A stretch of 64,000 nt of DNA, taken from assembly GCA_903932865.1 (NCBI GenBank), contig CAIZHQ010000015.1:186001-250000 (forward strand). Direction: 5' to 3'. Below the pieces are notes generated by a model that saw only the letters and a program-made list of their open reading frames with translations, searched no databases and was not told the DNA's origin. Positions within the stretch are counted from its first letter, which is position 1. Each line of letters begins with the position of its first letter. Below are positions 27,391 to 38,472 of this stretch, piece by piece. Source of the DNA: an uncultured Burkholderiales bacterium. GTDB lineage: Bacteria > Pseudomonadota > Gammaproteobacteria > Burkholderiales > Burkholderiaceae_C. A program made the translations under genes and the position numbers.

Positions 27391-28446
27391 ATGGGCATTC
27401 AATTCAAACATGTCACCAAACGCTATGGCGGCGGTGCCTCGCCTCTGGTGGTGCAGGGCATCGATTTTGTGGTGCCCAAGGGCAGCTTGACCACCATCCT
27501 GGGGCCCTCGGGCTGCGGCAAAACCACCACCTTGCGCATGATCGCCGGGCTGGAATCGCCTACAGGCGGGCAGATCTTGATCGATGGCGTGGATGTCACC
27601 CACTTGGGTCCGTCCGAGCGCAATGTGAGCATGGTGTTCCAAAGTTATGCGCTGTTCCCTCACATGAATGTGATCGGCAACGTGCGCTATGGGCTGGACG
27701 TGAGCGGTGTGCACAAAGCCGAAGCCCAGGAGCGTGCCCAAAAAAGCCTGTCTCTGGTGGGGCTGGCTGGCTACGAAGAGCGCCTGCCCGGTGAACTGTC
27801 GGGCGGTCAGCAGCAGCGCGTGGCCTTGGCCCGTGCGCTGGTGCTGGAACCCTCGGTTTTGTTGTTTGACGAGCCGCTGTCCAACTTGGACGCCCGCCTG
27901 CGCAGGTCCATGCGGGATGAAATCCGCCAGCTTCAGCAGCGCCTTGGCTTGACGGTGGCCTATGTGACGCACGACCAAAGTGAAGCGCTGGCCGTGAGCG
28001 ACCAAATCATCGTGATGGAAGCCGGGCGCATTGCGCAAGCGGGCACGCCGCAAGACCTGTACGAGCGCCCGACCTCGGCTTTTGTGGCCGGGTTCATGGG
28101 CGAAGCGGTGCTGTTTGATGGGCAGTCGCTCAGCGATGGCAAGGTGCAGTTGGGGCCACTGCGGCTGGTGCCGCGCCACGCGGTGGCCCCGGGGGCAGTG
28201 CGTGCAGCGGTGAGGCCTGAGGCCTGGGGGGTCGGGCGCGAATTGTCAGGTGGCGAAAGCCTGCCCGGCAGCCTGTCTGCTGAACTCAAGCAATGGTCTT
28301 ACCTGGGCAGCTTTGTGGAACTGACTTTTGACACCGAACTGGGACAAGTGTTTGTGGTCTCGCCCGAGGTTGAGCGCGAATGGCGCATCGGCCAAGTGCT
28401 GGCCTTGAGCTTGCCGGGGCGTGGTGCCTCTGTGGTGGCGGTTTGA
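27391..28446 (+). CDS. ABC transporter ATPase (FbpC/AfuC/PotA-like)
   Basis: ATPase with Walker A GPSGCGKTT, Q-loop FQSYALFPHM, signature LSGGQQQRVALARAL, Walker B VLLFDEPLSNLDARLR, H-loop THDQSEA and a C-terminal TOBE regulatory domain from about residue 270. 351 aa from the ATG at 27391 (AAGGA 10 nt upstream); the frame runs back to 27370 in the permease stop region. Energises the preceding permease. Confidence 0.93.
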   Translation: MGIQFKHVTKRYGGGASPLVVQGIDFVVPKGSLTTILGPSGCGKTTTLRMIAGLESPTGGQILIDGVDVTHLGPSERNVSMVFQSYALFPHMNVIGNVRYGLDVSGVHKAEAQERAQKSLSLVGLAGYEERLPGELSGGQQQRVALARALVLEPSVLLFDEPLSNLDARLRRSMRDEIRQLQQRLGLTVAYVTHDQSEALAVSDQIIVMEAGRIAQAGTPQDLYERPTSAFVAGFMGEAVLFDGQSLSDGKVQLGPLRLVPRHAVAPGAVRAAVRPEAWGVGRELSGGESLPGSLSAELKQWSYLGSFVELTFDTELGQVFVVSPEVEREWRIGQVLALSLPGRGASVVAV

Positions 28447-28460
28447 AAGAAAGTGCAATC

Positions 28461-29090
28461 ATGAGCCAAGATGTGGTGTTCGACTTGGGTGGTGTGGTGT
28501 TTCGCTGGCAGCCGTTGGTCTTGTTGCAAGAGTTGTTCCCCACGCAAGTGCGCAATGAGGCCGAGGCCCGCGAATGGGCCAGCCAGATTTTTCAGACCTT
28601 TTACCCTGATGCCGATTGGGCTTTGTTCGATCTGGGCGTGATAGAGCCCGAACCGCTGGCCCAGCGCATCGCCGCCCGCACCGGTTTGGCCGAGGCCGAC
28701 TTGCTGCACCTGATGCTTAACATCCCCCCGCACCTGCAACCCATTCCTGGCACGGTGGACTTGATCCACGAACTGAAAGCGCAAGGCCATCGTCTGTACT
28801 TTTTGTCGAACATGCCAGCGGGCTATGCAGATCATTTGGTCCGCGAGAACGATTTTTTTGCGCTGTTTGAAGAAGGTATTTTTTCAGCGCATGTGAAGCA
28901 GATCAAGCCGCTACCGAATATTTTTGCCACAGCCCAAGCGCGTTGGCCGTTGCGGAGAGCGCCTGTTTTTATTGATGATGTCCAGCACAACATTGATGCT
29001 GCAGCCTTGCATGGCTGGCGACCGATACGATTTGAAACACCCCAGCAAGTGAGGTCAGCTTTGGTCGGTTTACATTGCTTGGATGTGTGA
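28461..29090 (+). CDS. HAD-family hydrolase, YihX-like sugar-phosphate phosphatase
   Basis: Begins MSQDVVFDLGGVVF, with motif I of the DLGNV type (nucleophile Asp7) seen in YihX alpha-D-glucose-1-phosphate phosphatase; motif II is LYFLSNMP, motif III the Lys in QIKPLPNIF and motif IV FIDDVQHN. 209 aa. It lies 14 nt after the ABC ATPase gene, so it is probably part of the operon. Function on a sugar phosphate is a family inference; dehalogenase activity is less likely. Confidence 0.85.
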   Translation: MSQDVVFDLGGVVFRWQPLVLLQELFPTQVRNEAEAREWASQIFQTFYPDADWALFDLGVIEPEPLAQRIAARTGLAEADLLHLMLNIPPHLQPIPGTVDLIHELKAQGHRLYFLSNMPAGYADHLVRENDFFALFEEGIFSAHVKQIKPLPNIFATAQARWPLRRAPVFIDDVQHNIDAAALHGWRPIRFETPQQVRSALVGLHCLDV

Positions 29091-29186
29091 TGAAGCGGGT
29101 CCTCTGTTGAGGTTATGCATTCAATCGCTTTGCCAAGGTAGCCGTGGCGCGACCTGCCTAAATGCGCTTCAGTTCGGGGTTGTTTG

Positions 29187-29867
29187 TCAAGAAGCTGAGC
29201 GCTGCTTCACAAGCCGGGTAAACAGTGTGTGTTCGCAGCCAGGGTCGCTGCAGTCGTTGCATTGCCACACGCTGCGGCCTTGGTTGATCGCGAACTGGCC
29301 TTGCTCACGGATATGTTGCGCGGTTGCATCCTCGCCCGCCAAACCCAGAGCCAGTAAGGCGTTGTTCAAGCGCCGTGGCCCTTGGCCATACACCACCCGA
29401 TAGGCCATTCCTGAGCGCTCCAGTGCTTGCCGCACCAGGTTGTCGACCGTACCACGCGCTTGAGGGCCATCGCGTTGCAGACCGTCCGCTACCCAAGGCA
29501 GGTCCAGGCCCGTGACCAAAGTGATGTCGTAAAGGGCCTGGTGCGCCAAAGCCATAGGGTAGAGGCTCTCGTCATCAAACAGAAGATGGCTGTAGACAGC
29601 GGTCATCAGGGGCGTAGTGTCCGACAACAGCCAGGTGTCGGGCGCTTGCGGGGCCTGTGGGTGCGCGGCATCGGCTTGCTGCTGTGCAATGGCCATTTGC
29701 TCGTGGCGTTGGGGCGTGCGGCCAACGCGGTTGCACCATTGGCGCAGCACTTCGTCCACGGTGTGCACCGCATGGCCCCTTCCGCGCAAAACCCCGGCCA
29801 AGGCCTGAGTGAGCCAACTTTTTCCTGTGCTTTCGGCACCCACAATGGCTGTACGAAGGGCTTTCAT
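29187..29867 (-). CDS. P-loop ATPase, NadR/AAA_28-like, with C-terminal Cys cluster
   Basis: Starts MKALRTAIVGAESTGKSWLTQAL, whose GAESTGKS Walker A is typical of the ribosylnicotinamide-kinase half of NadR and related AAA_28 proteins. LLSDTTPLMTAVYSHLLF and the LVTGLDLPWVADGLQRDG segment also match. The adenylyltransferase half of NadR is missing. The C-terminus has WQCNDCSDPGCEH, a CxxC-x4-C-x-H arrangement that could bind zinc. 226 aa. Lies downstream of ftsB on the same strand; a short CCACCC/GGGTGG hairpin (29882-29896) separates them. Actual substrate unknown. Confidence 0.75.
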   Translation of the reverse strand: MKALRTAIVGAESTGKSWLTQALAGVLRGRGHAVHTVDEVLRQWCNRVGRTPQRHEQMAIAQQQADAAHPQAPQAPDTWLLSDTTPLMTAVYSHLLFDDESLYPMALAHQALYDITLVTGLDLPWVADGLQRDGPQARGTVDNLVRQALERSGMAYRVVYGQGPRRLNNALLALGLAGEDATAQHIREQGQFAINQGRSVWQCNDCSDPGCEHTLFTRLVKQRSAS

Positions 29868-29901
29868 GTCCTAGGCGGCATCCACCCATTGGGTGGGTGG
29901 T

Positions 29902-30177
29902 TCATTTGGCGATCTGGACAAAAATTTCGTTGGCTTTGACCATGCCCAATTCCTGTCTTGCTCGCTCTTCCACCATGTTCAGACCCTCTTTGAGGTCGTT
30001 GACTTCGGCGCTCAGTTGCTCCATGCGGCGGCGGGCTTCTTCGTTGGCCTGTTTTTGCTGCGCCAGTTCTTGGCGCAACTCACGCACATGCGGCAGGCTG
30101 CCTGGGCCGAACCAAAGTTGGGCTTGCACAATCGCCAGCAAGGCGAACAGCACGATCGGGACCAGGCGGGTGCCCAT
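29902..30177 (-). CDS. ftsB: Cell division protein FtsB
   Basis: Small bitopic septum protein that works with FtsL and FtsQ. One N-terminal membrane helix (LVPIVLFALLAIVQAQLWF), then a coiled coil (about 32-70) and the conserved tail VEERARQELGMVKANEIFVQI. 91 aa. Ten nt downstream of eno, the arrangement known from E. coli and many proteobacteria. Confidence 0.93.
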   Translation of the reverse strand: MGTRLVPIVLFALLAIVQAQLWFGPGSLPHVRELRQELAQQKQANEEARRRMEQLSAEVNDLKEGLNMVEERARQELGMVKANEIFVQIAK

Positions 30178-30187
30178 GACGCAATGT

Positions 30188-31486
<1,299 letters not shown>

Positions 31487-31527
31487 TCAAAAATGAAAAA
31501 AATAACGGGGATGAACCATCCCAAAAA

Positions 31528-31815
31528 TCAAACGCCTTCAACGGCCACCATGCGCATGATGGCTGCGCCTTCCCGGGCTTCGCGGGCTTTGAGGTATTCC
31601 GGCAGTTCGTAAAAAGATTTGGCGGCTTCAAAAGAAGGAAACTTCAGGACGACGATGCGTTCGGGAGCCCAGTCGCCTTCGAGCACTTGCACTTGGCCAC
31701 CGCGCACGCAGACTTCTGCACCAGCAGTTTTCATGGCGGCTGTAGACCATTTTTTGTATTCTTCGTACTGCACAGGGTTGGTGACTTGTACGTGGGCGAT
31801 GATGTAGGCACTCAT
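31528..31815 (-). CDS. DUF1330 family protein
   Basis: A 95-aa ferredoxin-like alpha/beta-barrel-dimer protein starting [20 protein letters not shown], with the family segment [22 protein letters not shown]. Function unknown for the family. Its ATG overlaps the kdsA stop by 4 nt and eno follows 53 nt later, so it has been inserted into, or kept in, the kdsA-eno operon. The frame upstream of 31815 is out of register with kdsA and not coding. Confidence 0.85.
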   Translation of the reverse strand: MSAYIIAHVQVTNPVQYEEYKKWSTAAMKTAGAEVCVRGGQVQVLEGDWAPERIVVLKFPSFEAAKSFYELPEYLKAREAREGAAIMRMVAVEGV

Positions 31816-32666
31816 GAAAAATCGTCCTCTAAAAATGGGGTCTTTTTGGTGATGGCATCGAGCTGCACCAGCGTCTCGAGCAGGGCCTTCATCTGACCCA
31901 GGGGCACAGCGTTCGGGCCATCGGACCAAGCCTCAGCGGGCTTGGGGTGGGTTTCCATGAACAGGCCTGCCACACCCGCTGCAACCCCTGCGCGGGCCAG
32001 CACAGGCACCATCTCGCGGGCACCGCCGCTGCTGGTGCCTTGCCCGCCGGGCTTTTGCACTGAGTGGGTCACGTCAAACACCACGGGCGCGCCGGTTTTG
32101 CGCATTTCGGCCAGGCTCGTCATGTCGGCCACGAGGTTGTTGTAGCCAAAGCTCACACCGCGCTCGCAGGCCAGAAAGTTGTCTTCGGGCAGACCGGCTT
32201 CAAGCGCAGCGGTTCGGGCTTTGTCGATCACGTTTTTCATGTCCCAAGGGGCCAAAAACTGGCCCTTCTTGATGTTCACCGGTTTACCCGATTGCGCCAC
32301 GGCGCGGATGAAATCGGTCTGGCGGCACAAAAAAGCGGGGGTCTGCAGCACATCGACCACGCTGGCCACGGTTTTGACTTGCGATTCGTCGTGCACATCG
32401 GTGAGGATGGGCACGCTGATTTGTCGACGCACTTCGTCCAGAATCTTCAGGCCCGCATCGATGCCCACGCCGCGTTGGGTATTGCCCGATGAGCGGTTGG
32501 CCTTGTCAAATGAACCTTTGTAGATGAGGGGGATGCCCAATGCAGAGCATGCCTCTTTGAGGCGTCCAGCCACCTCGATGGACATCTCCAGGCCTTCGAT
32601 CGAGCAAGTGCCCGCGATCAAAAAGAAGGGCTGGTGCAGGCCAACGTCAAATCCGCAAAGTTTCAT
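31812..32666 (-). CDS. kdsA: KDO-8-phosphate synthase (metal-dependent type)
   Basis: Condenses phosphoenolpyruvate with arabinose-5-phosphate to make KDO-8-P for lipopolysaccharide. Seen: [21 protein letters not shown], and [12 protein letters not shown]. The residue that separates the two classes is Cys21 in IAGTCSIEG, where the E. coli metal-independent enzyme has Asn; with His201, Glu238 and Asp249 it completes the metal site of the Aquifex-type enzyme. 284 aa. Follows pyrG after 21 nt. Confidence 0.96.
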   Translation of the reverse strand: MKLCGFDVGLHQPFFLIAGTCSIEGLEMSIEVAGRLKEACSALGIPLIYKGSFDKANRSSGNTQRGVGIDAGLKILDEVRRQISVPILTDVHDESQVKTVASVVDVLQTPAFLCRQTDFIRAVAQSGKPVNIKKGQFLAPWDMKNVIDKARTAALEAGLPEDNFLACERGVSFGYNNLVADMTSLAEMRKTGAPVVFDVTHSVQKPGGQGTSSGGAREMVPVLARAGVAAGVAGLFMETHPKPAEAWSDGPNAVPLGQMKALLETLVQLDAITKKTPFLEDDFS

Positions 32667-32687
32667 GGAGGTGTCCTGTGAGGAGAA

Positions 32688-34412
<1,725 letters not shown>

Positions 34413-34493
34413 TCATGCGTTTCTGGTTGATTTCGAAGCGCAGTCAGCGCTTGATGTCTGAATTCGTTCGTGTTCGCTGGTGCCTCACTCTGC

Positions 34494-34499
34494 TACATT
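34494..34499 (+). promoter_or_regulatory. -10-like box just before coaBC
   Basis: TACATT followed by 8 nt and the coaBC ATG; predicted start would leave a 2-nt leader. No Shine-Dalgarno is present. See the leaderless-transcript finding. Confidence 0.35.
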
Positions 34500-34507
34500 C
34501 ACCAGCC

Positions 34508-35719
34508 ATGAGCACATTGGCTGGAAAACACATCGTTCTGGGTTTGTCGGGCGGCATTGCGGCCTTCAAGTCGGCTGAACTCTGCCGCGCCCTTGTCAAG
34601 ATGGGCGTCACCGTGCAGGTGGTCATGACCGAGTCGGCTGAGCACTTCACGACGGCGGTCACCATGCAGGCGCTTTCGGGCAGGCCGGTCTACACCTCAC
34701 AGTGGGATCCGCGTGAGGCCAACAATATGGCGCACATCAACCTGAGCCGCGAGGCAGACGCGATTGTGGTGGCCCCGGCCAGTGCCGATTTTCTCTCTAA
34801 GCTGCTGCATGGTGGCGCTGACGAACTGCTGAGCCTGATGTGTTTGGCCCGGCCCATTGACAAAGTGCCATTGATCGTGGCTCCGGCCATGAACCGTGAA
34901 ATGTGGTCCAACCCCGCCACCCAGCGCAACGTAGCGCAACTCAAAGTGGATGGCATCCATGTGCTGGACGTGGGGCAAGGCGACCAAGCCTGCGGCGAAA
35001 TCGGCGACGGACGGATGCTCGAAGCCGAAGAAATCCTTGAGGAGCTCGAAGCATTCTTCACGCCCAAGGTGATGGCGGGCCAGTCTGTTTTGGTGACCGC
35101 AGGTCCCACGTATGAGGCCATCGATCCGGTGCGGGGCATCACCAATTTGTCGAGCGGCAAGATGGGTTTTGCCATTGCGCGTGCGGCCCGCATGGCGGGC
35201 GCCGAGGTGACCCTGATCGCAGGCCCGGTGAGCTTGGAAACGCCCCGAGGGGTCAAGCGGGTGAACGTGCGCTCCGCCCGCGATATGCTGCAAGCCGTGC
35301 AGGCCCATGTGCCAGATCGGGGTGTATTTGTCGCCACTGCTGCGGTGGCGGACTGGCGTCCGGCCACCTCGGCCGACCAGAAAATCAAAAAAGACGGCTC
35401 AGGTCAGACGCCCGAGTTGAGCTTTGTGGAGAATCCTGACATTTTGGCCACCGTGGCCCAGTCGTCGGCTGCGCAAAAAGGGGCGCTGTTTTGCGTTGGT
35501 TTTGCGGCCGAAAGCCACGACTTGTTGGCCCATGCCACAGCCAAACGGGTGCGCAAACAGGTGCCACTGCTGGTGGGCAACATTGGCCCAGCCACATTTG
35601 GTCAAGACGACAATGCTTTGCTGTTGGTGGACGAAGCGGGTGCTCGAGAAGTGCCTCACGCCAGCAAACAAGCTTTGGCGCTTGAACTCATTGCTGATAT
35701 TGCCCGCCGTTTGGTCTGA
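34508..35719 (+). CDS. coaBC: CoaBC: phosphopantothenoylcysteine decarboxylase / phosphopantothenate-cysteine ligase
   Basis: Two-domain enzyme for two steps of coenzyme A synthesis. N-terminal flavoprotein (CoaC): [17 protein letters not shown], active-site His in [17 protein letters not shown] and the substrate-clamp Cys in [14 protein letters not shown]-terminal CTP-dependent ligase (CoaB) starts about residue 190: [27 protein letters not shown] and [12 protein letters not shown], with KIKKDG. 403 aa from the ATG at 34508; the frame upstream is not family-like. dut follows 62 bp later. Confidence 0.95.
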   Translation: MSTLAGKHIVLGLSGGIAAFKSAELCRALVKMGVTVQVVMTESAEHFTTAVTMQALSGRPVYTSQWDPREANNMAHINLSREADAIVVAPASADFLSKLLHGGADELLSLMCLARPIDKVPLIVAPAMNREMWSNPATQRNVAQLKVDGIHVLDVGQGDQACGEIGDGRMLEAEEILEELEAFFTPKVMAGQSVLVTAGPTYEAIDPVRGITNLSSGKMGFAIARAARMAGAEVTLIAGPVSLETPRGVKRVNVRSARDMLQAVQAHVPDRGVFVATAAVADWRPATSADQKIKKDGSGQTPELSFVENPDILATVAQSSAAQKGALFCVGFAAESHDLLAHATAKRVRKQVPLLVGNIGPATFGQDDNALLLVDEAGAREVPHASKQALALELIADIARRLV

Positions 35720-35781
35720 ACTCATCTTCTTGCGTCTCGTATTTGGGTTCGGGCGCTTTTGTGATCCATTCCGGAGTTTTT

Positions 35782-36231
35782 ATGAACATCGATCTCAAAA
35801 TCATGGACAGCCGCATGGCCGATCAATTACCAGCGTATGCCACATCGGGCAGTGCGGGTTTGGATTTGCGGGCATGTCTTGATGCACCCTTGACCTTGCA
35901 ACCGAACGCCTGGCAATTGGTGCCTACGGGCATTGCGGTGCATCTGAAAGACCCCAGTTATGCCGCCATGTTGCTCCCTCGCTCGGGTCTGGGCCATAAG
36001 CATGGCATCGTTCTGGGCAATCTGGTGGGTTTGATTGACAGCGACTATCAGGGCCAGTTGATGGTCAGTGCCTGGAACCGCAGCGATGTGGCGTTCACCA
36101 TCGAGCCCATGGAGCGGATCGCGCAAATGGTCATCGTGCCTGTGATGCAAGCAACATTCAATGTGGTGGCAGAGTTTGATGCACCCAGCGAGCGAGGGGA
36201 AGGCGGTTACGGCTCGACCGGCAAAAAATAA
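35782..36231 (+). CDS. dut: dUTP pyrophosphatase
   Basis: Trimeric hydrolase that turns dUTP into dUMP and keeps uracil out of DNA. All five dUTPase motifs are visible: [39 protein letters not shown] and the C-terminal GEGGYGSTG. 149 aa from the ATG at 35782, with GGAG 6 nt upstream. Downstream of coaBC, as in E. coli. Confidence 0.96.
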   Translation: MNIDLKIMDSRMADQLPAYATSGSAGLDLRACLDAPLTLQPNAWQLVPTGIAVHLKDPSYAAMLLPRSGLGHKHGIVLGNLVGLIDSDYQGQLMVSAWNRSDVAFTIEPMERIAQMVIVPVMQATFNVVAEFDAPSERGEGGYGSTGKK

Positions 36232-36247
36232 GCGCCTCGGAAGGCGC
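36221..36247 (-). terminator. Terminator of the SlyD-like gene
   Basis: On the minus strand GCGCCT-TCCG-AGGCGC forms a 6-bp GC-rich hairpin followed by TTATTTTTT. The T-run overlaps the end of the convergent dut gene. In the plus direction no T-run follows, so it acts mainly on the minus transcript. Confidence 0.75.
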
Positions 36248-36258
36248 CATTTGTGGGG

Positions 36259-36792
36259 TCAGTGCAGCCTGGGCGGCGTCAGGCTGCCTTCTTCGCCGAC
36301 TTCTATCTTGAAAAAACCTGTACCGCAACTGCCACTGCCCACTTCGGCTTCGGTGGGCTCTCGTACCGATTCCACCTTCAGATGCAGGCGCAGCGCAATG
36401 CCAGACAGTGGGTGGTTGCCGTCCAGTACCACATGCTCGGGGTAAATTTCGGTCACGGTATAGAGCACATTGCGTGGTGCGTCAGGGTGGCAGCCCTCGG
36501 GCAAGGCGGTACCTTCGATGGTCAGACCGGGCTCGAGCCCTTCGGGAAAGAGGGTCAGCGGCTCCAGAAACAGAAGCTCTTCGTTGAAGTCGCCAAAGGC
36601 GTCTTCGGGCTCCAGGTGAAGATCGACCTTGGCGCCTTTTTCATGGCCTTGCAGGGCTTCCTCGATTTTGGGCAACAGGTCTTGGCCGCCGATGAAAAAT
36701 TCAACAGGCTCGTCCAGGGTGTCCAGAACTTCGCCCAGCGTGTCTTTGAGTGTCCAGGTCAGTGCGACCACAGAAGGTGTCTTGATTTCCAT
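36259..36792 (-). CDS. FKBP-type peptidyl-prolyl isomerase, SlyD-like
   Basis: Cytoplasmic proline isomerase and chaperone. Seen: TLKDTLGEVLDTLDEPVEFFIGGQDLLPKIEEALQGHEKGAK, read in parts, which is the first FKBP half; the inserted flap domain follows (about 70-135), then HVVLDGNHPLSGIALRLHLKVESV, the second half. 177 aa from the ATG at 36792. The C-terminus has only GSGSCGTGFF rather than the His/Cys-rich metal tail of E. coli SlyD, so nickel handling is not supported. Divergent from roxA across 83 bp. Confidence 0.88.
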   Translation of the reverse strand: MEIKTPSVVALTWTLKDTLGEVLDTLDEPVEFFIGGQDLLPKIEEALQGHEKGAKVDLHLEPEDAFGDFNEELLFLEPLTLFPEGLEPGLTIEGTALPEGCHPDAPRNVLYTVTEIYPEHVVLDGNHPLSGIALRLHLKVESVREPTEAEVGSGSCGTGFFKIEVGEEGSLTPPRLH

Positions 36793-36875
36793 AGGACAAT
36801 TGTCGCAGTTTGGCGGCCGGTTTTGCCCGCCTCGGCTCAGAGGCTTCGTTACAGCAACATCCATTCAGACAAACC

Positions 36876-37997
36876 ATGAAGACAGAACAACCCTTGGCCT
36901 TGCTCGGCGGCCTGACGCCCAGCCAATTCATGAAGCGGCACTGGCAGAAAAAACCGCTGCTGGTGCGCCAGGCCATTCCCGGTTTTCTACCTTGCGTGAA
37001 CCGTTCGGACTTGATCGCATTGGCTGGGCAGGAGGGTGTGGAGTCTCGGCTCATCATCGATTCAGACAAAGGTTGGAAGATGAGGCAGGGGCCGCTCGCC
37101 AAGCGCAGTTTCCCGCCCTTTAGTCAGAAGAAATGGACCTTTTTGGTGCAAGGCGTGGACTTGCACCATGACGGTGTGCATGCGCTGATGCAGCAGTTTC
37201 GGTTTGTGCCGGATGCTCGGCTTGACGATGTGATGATCAGTTACGCCACAGATGGCGGGGGCGTAGGGCCGCACTTTGACAGCTACGATGTATTTTTGCT
37301 GCAAGCCCATGGCCAGCGCCGCTGGCGCATTGGTCGCCAAAAAGAATTGCTTCTGCAGCCAGGCGTGCCGTTGAAAATTTTGCAAAACTTTGAAGCTGAA
37401 GAAGATTTCTTGCTTAATCCGGGCGACCTGCTGTATTTACCGCCCAAATATGCCCACGAAGGCGCGGCCGTGGGTGAATGCATGACCTGGTCAATTGGTT
37501 TCAGAGCGCCGCAAGAAGGCGAATTGGCGAGAGAATTGTTGCTGGGTTTGGCCGATGAGTCTTTTGACGGTGTGGGTGATGCGCTTTACCGTGATCCCCA
37601 ACAACTTGCTGTGTCTTCACCAGCCGCCATTCCGTTGTCTTTGTCTGGCTTCGCACGGCATGTCGTCGATAAAGCTCTAAAAAACCCTCAACTTCTTGAC
37701 AGCTTGCTGGGCGAATACCTGACCGAGCCGAAGGCCAATGTCTGGTTCGAAGGTACACAAGCCGAACCCGATTTGTCGGGAGGTGTTCAACTCGACCGAC
37801 GCACCAAAATGATGTACGACGACAAACACCTTTTCATCAATGGCGAGAGCTTCAAGGTCGGAGGACGAGATGCTGTGGGGTTGCGTCAATTGGCTGACGA
37901 TCGTGCCATCACAGAGCACACCTTCAAAATTTTAAGCACCGATGCCAAGGTCGCCTTGCTCGAATGGGCTGGAGCCGGCTGGTTAAAACCTCTTTGA
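36876..37997 (+). CDS. roxA: Ribosomal protein L16 arginine hydroxylase RoxA (YcfD)
   Basis: 2-oxoglutarate- and Fe(II)-dependent JmjC oxygenase that hydroxylates an arginine of ribosomal protein L16. Seen: N-terminal PSQFMKRHWQKKPLLVRQA, the iron-binding HxD in GPHFDSYDVFLLQ, GQRRWRIG, and the distal His in LPPKYAHEG. The C-terminal winged-helix part is present. 373 aa, equal to the E. coli protein. Divergent from the SlyD-like gene; GGAA-type ribosome site is not obvious. Confidence 0.9.
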   Translation: MKTEQPLALLGGLTPSQFMKRHWQKKPLLVRQAIPGFLPCVNRSDLIALAGQEGVESRLIIDSDKGWKMRQGPLAKRSFPPFSQKKWTFLVQGVDLHHDGVHALMQQFRFVPDARLDDVMISYATDGGGVGPHFDSYDVFLLQAHGQRRWRIGRQKELLLQPGVPLKILQNFEAEEDFLLNPGDLLYLPPKYAHEGAAVGECMTWSIGFRAPQEGELARELLLGLADESFDGVGDALYRDPQQLAVSSPAAIPLSLSGFARHVVDKALKNPQLLDSLLGEYLTEPKANVWFEGTQAEPDLSGGVQLDRRTKMMYDDKHLFINGESFKVGGRDAVGLRQLADDRAITEHTFKILSTDAKVALLEWAGAGWLKPL

Positions 37998-38077
37998 ACA
38001 CCCCTTTTTAAATGATTTTTTCCTTGAATAATCCCAAGCTCACGATAAAGGTGCATCTGCTGGACTAGGGAAAACGC

Positions 38078-38197
38078 TATAATCTAAGGCTGGGTACAAA
38101 AGAGCTCGAGTGCTTTTGGCTCAGTTTCAACGGCCTTAACAACCGTTGAAACAATTTCCGGAAATTGTTTTCACATTCACACCATAGGAAAATCAAA
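38078..38197 (+). promoter_or_regulatory. Promoter -10 and hairpin-rich leader of the small lipoprotein gene
   Basis: TATAAT at 38078-38083 predicts a start near 38090 and a leader of about 108 nt. The leader holds CAAAAG/CTTTTG arms (38097-38102, 38113-38118), a perfect 10-bp inverted repeat GTTTCAACGG/CCGTTGAAAC (38124-38133, 38143-38152) and a perfect 20-bp palindrome (38150-38169, centred on TTTCCGGAAA). AGGA lies at 38186-38189 before the ATG at 38198. No riboswitch class is recognised. Confidence 0.5.
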
Positions 38198-38392
38198 ATG
38201 AACAAGTCCCTCGTTCTGGCCGTCTTCATCGCTGCTGCTGCTTTGTCCGCTTGCGGCAAAAAAGAAGCCCCAGCACCAGCGCCAGCACCTGCAGCCGCAC
38301 CTGCTCCAGCACCCGCTGCTGACGCATCGGCGCCTGCTGCTCCAGCTGCTGACGCATCGGCTCCTGCAGCTGGCGCTTCTGCTGCCAAGTGA
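38198..38392 (+). CDS. Small Ala/Pro-rich lipoprotein
   Basis: A 64-aa precursor: MNKSLVLAVFIAAAALSAC is a lipoprotein signal with lipobox LSAC, so Cys19 would be lipidated. The mature part is GKKE followed by an Ala/Pro-rich tail (APAPAPA, then two 10-residue repeats ADASAPAAPA/ADASAPAAGA). It resembles small envelope lipoproteins common in Burkholderiales, whose role is unknown. Own promoter, structured leader and terminator indicate a single-gene, probably well-expressed unit. Confidence 0.8.
   Translation: MNKSLVLAVFIAAAALSACGKKEAPAPAPAPAAAPAPAPAADASAPAAPAADASAPAAGASAAK
38315..38374 (+). repeat. 30-bp tandem repeat (two copies) inside the lipoprotein gene
   Basis: GCTGCTGACGCATCGGC starts at 38315 and again at 38345; the copies differ at few bases and encode a 10-residue Ala/Ser/Pro unit. 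In-frame gain or loss of units would change only tail length. Confidence 0.7.
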
Positions 38393-38425
38393 CCACTGTC
38401 ATCCGGTGCAAACCGGATAGGTCAC

Positions 38426-38454
38426 AAAAAAACCCCGCTTGGCGGGGTTTTTTT
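38426..38454. terminator. Bidirectional terminator between the lipoprotein gene and bamC
   Basis: Seven A, stem CCCCGC/GCGGGG (38433-38438, 38442-38447) with loop TTG, then seven T. It fits termination of the plus-strand lipoprotein and of the minus-strand bamC transcript. A second hairpin ATCCGGT-GCAA-ACCGGAT lies just before it at 38401-38418. Confidence 0.9.
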
Positions 38455-38472
38455 CGTCTGAAAGTCACGCGT

